Notes under the pieces: model-generated
What the model saw: the letters and a program-made list of their open reading frames with translations, nothing else
Told to the model about the DNA's origin: nothing
Database searches by the model: none
Assembly (NCBI GenBank): GCA_039590215.1
Contig: JBDHFX010000053.1
Coordinates: 1-11,968, forward strand
DNA: 11,968 nucleotides
Source: CAMYLR01 sp039590215
Lineage (GTDB): Bacteria > Gemmatimonadota > Gemmatimonadetes > JACCXV01 > JAHWKZ01
Direction: 5' to 3'
Translations under genes and position numbers: made by a program
Part shown: one piece after another, positions 1 through 5,251 of the stretch
Layout: every line of letters begins with the position of its first letter
Numbering within the stretch: the stretch's first letter is position 1

Positions 1-99
1 TACAACTACTTCGTCAGTCAGATCAAGGAGATCGGGGATGAGCTGGGTCACTTCTCGTCTGAGCTCATCAACGTGATCCTTCGCGAGCGACGGGGGTAA
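1..99 (+). CDS. tolQ: TolQ C-terminal end (partial, 5' truncated by window)
   Basis: Reading from base 1 in frame 1 gives 32 residues (YNYFVSQIKEIGDELGHFSS..., ending in RERRG) and a TAA stop at 97-99. The window start cuts off the rest. The sequence resembles the C-terminal tail of TolQ/ExbB proton-channel subunits, where a conserved Y-N-x-F motif closes the last membrane helix and a short cytoplasmic amphipathic helix follows. TolQ forms the pentameric inner-membrane stator that, with TolR, uses proton motive force to energise TolA. The tolR ATG follows the stop after a single base, which is the canonical tolQ-tolR order. ExbB is the alternative name for the family, but the downstream tolB and pal favour TolQ. 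Only the tail is visible, so the identification rests largely on context. Confidence 0.85.
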   Translation, partial: YNYFVSQIKEIGDELGHFSSELINVILRERRG

Positions 100-100
100 A

Positions 101-514
101 ATGGCGTCGCCGCTTAAGCGCGATCACGGGCTGCTGGCAGAAATCAACGTCACATCGCTGGTCGACGTCACGATCGTCCTGCTCATCATGTTCATGATCA
201 TCGCCCCGATCTCGCAGGGCGGGATCGAGGTCCGAGTGCCGCAGACGGAGAGCGCGGCGCTGCCGTCATCGGAGGCGATCCTGATCTCGGTGGATGCCGA
301 GGGAAGCGTCTACATCGATCGGACCGAGGTCCGCCCGGAAGCGCTGGGAGATGTGCTCGAGCAGGTGCGCCAGAGTCGTGGCCTGGCCCGCGTGTATCTG
401 CGAGCCGACGAGGGCAACACCTACGGTCGGGTGATGGAGGTCATGGGACAACTCCAGCAGGCTGGATTCGAGAACGTAGGATTGGTCACCGAGCCACCAC
501 CAGTCGAGCCGTGA
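101..514 (+). CDS. tolR: TolR, ExbD/TolR-family inner-membrane stator subunit
   Basis: 137 residues, about the family's usual size. The layout is a short cytoplasmic N-terminus, one membrane helix (about residues 15-35), and a periplasmic ExbD/TolR domain (about 60-132). The helix carries the key D22 in the stretch EINVTSLVDVTIVLLIMFMI, the equivalent of the proton-relaying Asp of E. coli TolR (D23) and ExbD (D25). TolR couples proton flow through TolQ to movement of TolA and also binds peptidoglycan. The ATG at 101 lies one base after the tolQ stop, and the stop overlaps the tolA GTG by 4 nt, so translation of the three genes is probably coupled. ExbD is excluded mainly by the tolB-pal-cpoB genes that follow. 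Confidence 0.95.
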   Translation: MASPLKRDHGLLAEINVTSLVDVTIVLLIMFMIIAPISQGGIEVRVPQTESAALPSSEAILISVDAEGSVYIDRTEVRPEALGDVLEQVRQSRGLARVYLRADEGNTYGRVMEVMGQLQQAGFENVGLVTEPPPVEP

Positions 515-1110
515 GGCGGGCTCTGTTGGCCTCCGCGGCGCTCCACGTCCTGCTCGGGCTCGGAGGGTTCCTGCTGGCGCTTCGTGGTCCGAGTCGTCCC
601 GATCTGCCGCCTGTTTATCAGGTGAATCTGGTCCAGGCCGCCGAGTTACCGCCGAGGCGGACGCCGCCCGAGCCGGAACCCGTGGTGGAGGAGCCCCCCG
701 AGGAGCCGGAGGCCGTAGAAAAGGTGCCCGAGCCTGAGGCCGATCCCCCCACGCCCGAACCAAAGGACGAACAGCCCGAAGCGGTCGAGCGGGGTCCCAG
801 CCTGCCAGTAACGCTCGAGGGCCAGCCGTTTGAGTTCCCCTGGTACCTGGAGGCCCTGGTCCGCAAGGTGGAGCGGAACTGGCGGCCCGGCGAGGGAACG
901 CTGAAGACCACGATCTACTTTCGGATCGACCGAGCCGGCCGGGTCAGCGACGTCGAGGTGGCCGACCCGAGCGGGAGCTTCCTTTTTGACCGCGCCGCCC
1001 GACGTGCGGTTGAAGCGAGCGACCCCATGCCGCCCCTGCCGGCCGAGTATTCGGGCGACTTTCTTGGTGTTTACTTCGACTTCGATGCCGGGGTCCGTCC
1101 GTCCGGCTAG
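511..1110 (+). CDS. tolA: TolA/TonB-like periplasm-spanning energy transducer
   Basis: 199 residues from a GTG start that overlaps the tolR stop (GTGA). Residues about 4-24 form one membrane helix containing S8 and H12. This S-x3-H spacing is the one used by TonB and TolA to contact the ExbB/D or TolQ/R motor. Residues about 46-95 are a Pro/Glu-rich linker. Residues about 108-192 form a TonB/TolA-type C-terminal domain (FPWYLEALVRKVERNW, then a beta-rich IYFRIDRAGRV segment). The protein is much shorter than E. coli TolA (421 residues) and lacks its long helical domain II, so the Pro/Glu segment must do the spanning. By sequence alone it could be called TonB. Its position between tolR and tolB supports a TolA role, pulling on TolB-Pal during envelope constriction. 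Confidence 0.85.
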   Translation: MRRALLASAALHVLLGLGGFLLALRGPSRPDLPPVYQVNLVQAAELPPRRTPPEPEPVVEEPPEEPEAVEKVPEPEADPPTPEPKDEQPEAVERGPSLPVTLEGQPFEFPWYLEALVRKVERNWRPGEGTLKTTIYFRIDRAGRVSDVEVADPSGSFLFDRAARRAVEASDPMPPLPAEYSGDFLGVYFDFDAGVRPSG

Positions 1111-1198
1111 AACGGAACCCGCCGCTCCGATAGCGGTACTACATTTGATTGATCCCCATCCTGAACCCGAGGCTCCAATCGATACGTAGGGGGGTTTT
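1111..1198. other. tolA-tolB intergenic gap with a small hairpin
   Basis: This 88-nt gap is one of the larger ones in the Tol locus. It contains a short inverted repeat, CCGCT (1122-1126) with AGCGG (1132-1136) around a 5-nt loop, extendable by one G-T pair. No T-run follows, so it does not look like an intrinsic terminator. It could act as a processing or attenuation element, or be chance. The run of G at about 1189-1194 just before the tolB GTG is the likely ribosome-binding region. I see no convincing promoter here. Confidence 0.3.
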
Positions 1199-2527
1199 GT
1201 GAACCGGATTCGACCGGCTGGGCGGATAGCACGGGTCCTAGCGGGCTCGCTTCTCATCCTTTTTGGGGTGATCGCGGGATCCAGCTCGTTGGCCGCTCAA
1301 GAACAGGATGTACGGGTGGGGATCCGTGGCTACGTCGACGAGAAGATCAATATCGCAATTGATGAGGTGACGCCGGCTTCGTCGGCCTCCCAAACGGTGG
1401 CTGAAATGTTGGCGTTCGACCTCGACTTCTCACTCCGTTTCAACGTCATATCGGGTCGTGCCCAAGCCGGGGTTGTACGCACCACCGGCTCGATCGACTA
1501 CGAAGCGTGGTCGATCTTTGGCACCCGCTATCTGGTCAAGGCATCGCTAGACCCGGCCGGCGCCGGCTTTGCGGCCGACATAGAACTCCACAACGTACCC
1601 TTTCAGCAGCAGATTAGGACGCTGTCGTATGCGCTCCCCGATCTGGGGTCGCCGAACTTTCGGATGACGGTCCACCAGATCTCGAATGAGATCATTCGCG
1701 AGCTGACTGGCGAGCAGGGTGTGGCCGACACCCGTATCGCGTTCGCGAGCCGCCGGCGGGGCGATAAGGAGATCTTCGTTACCGACTATGACGGTCAAGA
1801 TCCGTACCGAGTGACCCGTCTTGACACGATCTCGATGACGCCTGATTGGAGCGCTGACGGGGCCGAGATCTGCTTTACGACTTTCGTGCGCGGCAACGCG
1901 GACTTGTATTGTGCCGCTTCAAGCGGTGGACGCGCGCGGCCGCTGTCGGATCGCAAGGGACTCAACATCGCGCCCGCTTGGTCACCCGACGGTCGGCAAA
2001 TGGCGCTTACGCTGACCAAGGATGGCAACGCCGAGTTGTATGTGCTGAACGTTGGTCGTCGCAATCTGAGACGGTTGACGTACAACCTCGGCATTGATAC
2101 CGCCCCCAGCTGGTCACAAAACGGTCGCCGAATCGTGTTCGAATCCGATCGCGGGGGCCGGAGTCAGATCTTCGTGATGGATGCCGAGGGTGCCAACTTG
2201 AAACAGCTGACGTTCGGCAACGAGGCGCACTCCCCGGAGTGGTCGCCCAAAGGTGACCGGATCGCGTACGTCGAGCGAGTAAACGGTCGTTTTCAGATCG
2301 TGACGATCGGCGTCAGCGGCGACGGACGCACGGTGCTTACCTCGACCGGCGACAATGAGGATCCTTCGTGGTCCCCCGACGGCCTACACATCGGGTTCTC
2401 GTCGACGCGGGGCGGTCCGTCCGACATCTACACCATGGACTGGAACGGGCAGCACATTCGGCCGGTCACGCGGGGTGGGGGATACCACAGCCCGAGCTGG
2501 TCGCCACACCTCGGCGACCGGAGATAG
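1199..2527 (+). CDS. tolB: TolB, periplasmic beta-propeller of the Tol-Pal system
   Basis: 442 residues from a GTG start preceded by a G-rich ribosome site. A signal peptide is clear: basic N-terminus, hydrophobic core about residues 11-30, and likely cleavage after LAA at residue 33. Residues about 36-172 match the TolB N-terminal domain, including the conserved opening of the mature protein (VRVGIRGYVDEKINIAID). Residues about 179-440 contain six PD40/WD40-like blades, each ending in a variant of W-S-x-D/N/K/H-G (PDWSADG, PAWSPDG, PSWSQNG, PEWSPKG, PSWSPDG, PSWSPH). TolB binds Pal and is released when energised TolA binds it. The length matches the family (about 430). Its place between tolA and pal is canonical. 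Confidence 0.97.
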   Translation: MNRIRPAGRIARVLAGSLLILFGVIAGSSSLAAQEQDVRVGIRGYVDEKINIAIDEVTPASSASQTVAEMLAFDLDFSLRFNVISGRAQAGVVRTTGSIDYEAWSIFGTRYLVKASLDPAGAGFAADIELHNVPFQQQIRTLSYALPDLGSPNFRMTVHQISNEIIRELTGEQGVADTRIAFASRRRGDKEIFVTDYDGQDPYRVTRLDTISMTPDWSADGAEICFTTFVRGNADLYCAASSGGRARPLSDRKGLNIAPAWSPDGRQMALTLTKDGNAELYVLNVGRRNLRRLTYNLGIDTAPSWSQNGRRIVFESDRGGRSQIFVMDAEGANLKQLTFGNEAHSPEWSPKGDRIAYVERVNGRFQIVTIGVSGDGRTVLTSTGDNEDPSWSPDGLHIGFSSTRGGPSDIYTMDWNGQHIRPVTRGGGYHSPSWSPHLGDRR

Positions 2528-2688
2528 GGGATCGGTGAAACGAAGACCGACCCCATTGGAGGTCCGGCAGCTTCAGGCTATCTTGGAACCCGAAGGCCCA
2601 TTATCACAATCGAGCATCTCAGTCATGGCAGGCGGCTCAGCCGTCTGAGAGCATGTTTGAACCGAGCGCCCCACGAGGAGGAGCCCCG
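2528..2688. other. tolB-pal intergenic gap
   Basis: This is the largest gap in the Tol cluster, 161 nt if pal starts at 2689. It contains a weak hairpin, GGCGG (2630-2634) with CCGTC (2640-2644, one G-T pair), without a T-run. A seven-codon ATG ORF at 2625 has no other support. A separate pal promoter is plausible by analogy with other bacteria, but I could not find a box pair better than TTGGAA (2583) with CACAAT (2605), which is weak. No gene is seen. Confidence 0.3.
2675..2683 (+). promoter_or_regulatory. Ribosome-binding site that fixes the pal start
   Basis: GAGGAGGAG lies 5 nt before the ATG at 2689. It overlaps the coding region of the longer reading frame that begins at the ATG at 2653. 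Using 2689 puts the basic residues and hydrophobic core of the lipoprotein signal right at the N-terminus, so this site favours 2689 over 2653. Confidence 0.75.
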
Positions 2689-3204
2689 ATGGCCGGACGC
2701 AAGCTGACGCTACTAGCGGCAGGAGCACTAGTGTTCACAATCGCTTCGACTGGTTGCGGTAAGAAGCAAGTCAATACTGATGACCGCGATCGTACCCCTC
2801 CGGTGGTTACACCCGCGGAAGACACGACCGATGACGCCGAAACAATGGCCCGAAACGCTGCGATGGAGGCGATCGGGGCGATGATCTTCTTCGACTTCGA
2901 TCGGTCCGACTTGAGAGAAGATGCGCGTGGCACGCTCCAGCGAAAAGCGGAGGCCATGCGGCAGTTCGCCGAGGTCGATGTGAGGATCGAAGGCCACGCG
3001 GACGAGCGCGGGACGATCGAGTACAACCTCGCGCTAGGTGAGCGTCGGGCGGACTCCGCTCGGCGGTACTTGATCGACCTCGGGATTGACCCCGATCGTA
3101 TGACGACCGTCAGCTATGGCGAAGAACGTCCGATGACGGAAGGTCATAACGAGTCCGCCTGGGCTAACAACCGGCGCGACGAGTTTATCTCGGCGTCCAA
3201 CTAG
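2689..3204 (+). CDS. pal: Pal, peptidoglycan-associated OmpA-like lipoprotein
   Basis: 171 residues from the preferred ATG; a start at 2653 would add 12 residues that spoil the signal peptide. A lipoprotein signal (MAGRKLTLLAAGALVF) ends in STGC, with C23 as the likely lipidated residue. Position -3 is Ser rather than the usual Leu/Val/Ile, a mild deviation. A low-complexity acidic linker follows. Residues about 62-170 form an OmpA-type peptidoglycan-binding domain: FFDFDRSDLRED, then EGHADERGTIEYN, then ALGERRADSARRYL, and the NNRRDEF end motif. The GHADERGTxEYN signature is typical of Pal and includes the Asp and Arg that bind diaminopimelate. Pal anchors the outer membrane to peptidoglycan and binds TolB. 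It lies directly between tolB and cpoB, the canonical order. Confidence 0.96.
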   Translation: MAGRKLTLLAAGALVFTIASTGCGKKQVNTDDRDRTPPVVTPAEDTTDDAETMARNAAMEAIGAMIFFDFDRSDLREDARGTLQRKAEAMRQFAEVDVRIEGHADERGTIEYNLALGERRADSARRYLIDLGIDPDRMTTVSYGEERPMTEGHNESAWANNRRDEFISASN

Positions 3205-3206
3205 GG

Positions 3207-3941
3207 ATGGTCGTGCGGAAAAGAACCAGGTACGCGGCTTTGGTCGGGGCTGGGTCTGTTGCGACGGTGATTGGTCTGACGGGTTGCGCTACTCGCGGCG
3301 ACGTCGATGACCTGATGTTCGAGCACCAGCGCATTGAGCAGCGGCAGGACGATGTACAGGCGCAGATGGACCAGCTGGCGGAGAGCGTCACCCGGCTCCT
3401 GCAGGCGATCCGCGCCGATTTTAAGGCTGACTTGGGGGCTCTTCGTCAGGAGATGAACGCTGTTCAAGCGGCGCTCAGGGGCGCAGAGAGTCAGATGGGT
3501 GAGCTCAAGCGATACCAACCCCGGGCCGAGCCCCGGGTAATGGCGCCGGCGGATACGACAGCCTCAAGAGGGATCGATGAGATCGGTCTCTACAATGAGG
3601 CGGTCACTGACTATCAACAAGGACGCCTGAACCTCGCGCGTGAGGGCTTTATCGAGTACTTGCGCCTGTTTCCCGCCGGGCTGAGCGCTCCCGACGCACA
3701 ATACTGGTTGGGGATCATCGCGTACGACCAACGGCGCTACGACGAGGCTGTGACCGAGCTTCGGAAGGTGCCCGACCAGTATCCCGAGAGCAGCAAGGCG
3801 GCGCCCGCGCTCCGCAAGATCGGCGACGCTTACCGCGCTCAGGGCGACACTGAGCGCGGACGGGCCGCCTACCGCGAGCTCGTAGAGCGTTACCCGAACT
3901 CCTCCGAGGCCGAGGCCGCGCGGCGCGAGCTCGGTAGCTAG
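3207..3941 (+). CDS. cpoB: CpoB/YbgF-like coiled-coil and TPR protein, possible lipoprotein
   Basis: 244 residues. The N-terminus has basic residues, a hydrophobic segment (about 10-24) and then LTGC, a good lipobox with C27, followed by Ala, which would favour outer-membrane sorting. Residues about 31-103 are a heptad-rich coiled coil. Residues about 127-235 hold three TPR-like units (NEAVTDYQQGRLNLARE, ALRKIGDAYRAQGDTERGR and the repeat between them). This is the CpoB/YbgF architecture, which in E. coli coordinates Tol-driven constriction with PBP1B; there the protein is soluble and periplasmic. The start is uncertain: the ATG at 3207 is only 2 nt after the pal stop with no spaced Shine-Dalgarno, while the GTG at 3213 sits 6 nt after AGGG. 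Either start keeps the signal and lipobox. Confidence 0.9.
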   Translation: MVVRKRTRYAALVGAGSVATVIGLTGCATRGDVDDLMFEHQRIEQRQDDVQAQMDQLAESVTRLLQAIRADFKADLGALRQEMNAVQAALRGAESQMGELKRYQPRAEPRVMAPADTTASRGIDEIGLYNEAVTDYQQGRLNLAREGFIEYLRLFPAGLSAPDAQYWLGIIAYDQRRYDEAVTELRKVPDQYPESSKAAPALRKIGDAYRAQGDTERGRAAYRELVERYPNSSEAEAARRELGS

Positions 3942-3950
3942 GAAGTCCCC

Positions 3951-4427
3951 GTGCGCTGCCCCTTCTGCGGATCCGGGGAGGACCGGGTGGTCGACACTCG
4001 GTCCAGCAGAGGGGGACGCGCGATCCGCCGTCGTCGCGAATGCCTGAAGTGCGGCAAGCGGTTCACAACGTATGAGTCCATCGATCACGTTCCGCGTCAG
4101 GTCGTCAAACACGATGGCCGGCACGAAGCGTACGACCGCCACAAGCTCCTCATGGGCATGGTTACGGCGTGTACCAAGCGGCCGGTGAACCTAGAGACGA
4201 TCGAAGCTGCGGTTGATCGGATCGAGGAGCGACTCGAGGAACGGCTCGAGAAGACCGGTCGTTCAGAGATCCAGAGCGAGTGGCTGGGTGAACAGGTGAT
4301 GGCTGAGCTCCAGCACATCGATCAGGTGGCCTATATCCGGTTTGCGTCCGTCTACCGGAAGTTCCAGAACCTCACCGAGTTCATGGACGAGCTCGAGGAG
4401 CTGACCGAGGCCTCCGGAGAGGCCTAG
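3951..4427 (+). CDS. nrdR: NrdR, zinc-finger/ATP-cone repressor of ribonucleotide reductase genes
   Basis: 158 residues from GTG, with AGGAAG about 5 nt upstream. The start is firm because the family begins with M-x-CPFC. The zinc ribbon has C3, C6, C31 and C34 (CPFC...CLKC) with the usual RSSRGGRAIRRRREC and RFTTYE motifs. Residues about 49-139 form the ATP-cone (VVKHDGRHEAYDRHKL, then DQVAYIRFASVYRKFQ). NrdR is a cytoplasmic regulator that senses ATP/dATP and represses nrd operons through paired NrdR boxes. It has no functional tie to the envelope genes around it: cpoB ends 9 nt upstream and tatC starts 2 nt downstream, so it appears to be a passenger in their transcription unit. No nrd gene or obvious NrdR box is in the window. 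Confidence 0.97.
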   Translation: MRCPFCGSGEDRVVDTRSSRGGRAIRRRRECLKCGKRFTTYESIDHVPRQVVKHDGRHEAYDRHKLLMGMVTACTKRPVNLETIEAAVDRIEERLEERLEKTGRSEIQSEWLGEQVMAELQHIDQVAYIRFASVYRKFQNLTEFMDELEELTEASGEA

Positions 4428-4429
4428 GG

Positions 4430-5251
4430 GTGGCGATCCCACAGCCGAGCCCCGAGGGAACCATGTCGTTCCTGGATCATCTCGAGGAGCTGCGACAACG
4501 CATTCTATGGAGCCTGGGGACATTGGCGGTCCTGTCGCTAGCAGGCTTTTGGCTCACCACCCAATTCGGTGTTCTCGAGTTCCTGACGCGCCCCGTGCGC
4601 CCGCTGCTGGATGCCGGCCGGCTCGCGTACTTGAGTCCCACCGAGCCCTTCATGGTCACGCTCAAGGTCGGGATCTTCGTTGGCGTTGTCTTGGCGCTCC
4701 CGGTGCTGTTTTATCACTTCTGGCGTTTCGTGGCGCCTGGTTTGCTCGAGAACGAGCGGCGCATCTTCTTTCCGGCGCTCGCGGGTTCGGTGCTCTTGTT
4801 CCTGGCCGGTGCAGCCCTGGCGTTCTTCATGGTGCTTCCGCTGGCGCTTCGGTTCTTCCTCGGATTCTCGGAAGAAGCTCTGATCCCGGTGATCACGATC
4901 AACGATTATTTCACCTTTGCGATCCGAATAACGCTGGTATTTGGCGCCGTCTTCGAAACCCCACTCATTGTGATCGTTCTCACATACGTAGGGTTGTTGT
5001 CACCGAGGACACTCCGTCGTTATCGCCGCCACGCGATCGCCGCTATGGCGATCCTAGCTGCGTTGTTGACCCCAGCCGACATCTTCTCGATGGTCCTCAT
5101 GCTTGTCCCGCTCTACCTCTTGTTTGAGTTGAGTCTGGTGTTTGCGACGCTGATCGAACGACGCCAGGAGCGACGCGCCGCTCAGTCGCTGGAGGATAGC
5201 GCGCTGTCGTCAGCCGATGGTAGCGACGGGTTGGAGCCATCCGATGCGTAG
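4430..5251 (+). CDS. tatC: TatC, twin-arginine translocase receptor subunit
   Basis: 273 residues with six predicted membrane segments (about 24-44, 75-98, 115-138, 160-183, 200-214, 217-235). Hallmarks are MSFLDHLEELRQR at the N-terminus (signal-peptide binding Glu), LSPTEPF, FYHFWRFVAPGLLENERR (E109, like E. coli E103), FETP (E176, like E170) and TPAD (D217). TatC recognises twin-arginine signals and with TatA/TatB moves folded proteins across the inner membrane. The GTG at 4430 has GGAGAGG 7 nt upstream. An ATG at 4463 is an alternative, with GAGGGA only 3 nt away. Its end overlaps the lptD start by 8 nt. No tatA or tatB lies in the window. A charged C-terminal tail of about 30 residues follows the last helix. 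Confidence 0.96.
   Translation: MAIPQPSPEGTMSFLDHLEELRQRILWSLGTLAVLSLAGFWLTTQFGVLEFLTRPVRPLLDAGRLAYLSPTEPFMVTLKVGIFVGVVLALPVLFYHFWRFVAPGLLENERRIFFPALAGSVLLFLAGAALAFFMVLPLALRFFLGFSEEALIPVITINDYFTFAIRITLVFGAVFETPLIVIVLTYVGLLSPRTLRRYRRHAIAAMAILAALLTPADIFSMVLMLVPLYLLFELSLVFATLIERRQERRAAQSLEDSALSSADGSDGLEPSDA

Noticed and set aside
646..1257. A 203-codon open frame on the minus strand opposite tolA
   Set aside because: It is a shadow of the Pro/Glu-rich tolA frame, rich in Arg/Gly with no family resemblance. The plus-strand frame has clear TolA features.
2625..2648. A seven-codon ATG frame before pal
   Set aside because: It is too short and has no ribosome site or other support.
2653..2688. Upstream ATG at 2653 as the pal start
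   Set aside because: It adds 12 residues before the lipoprotein signal and lacks a ribosome site, whereas 2689 has GAGGAGGAG at 5 nt.
3564..4142. A 192-codon minus-strand frame across cpoB and nrdR
   Set aside because: It is antisense to two well-supported genes and its product has no recognisable domain, as expected for high-GC shadow frames.
4507..5127. A 206-codon plus-strand frame inside tatC
   Set aside because: The tatC frame shows all family motifs. The alternative frame gives a Pro/Arg-rich product typical of a frame shadow.
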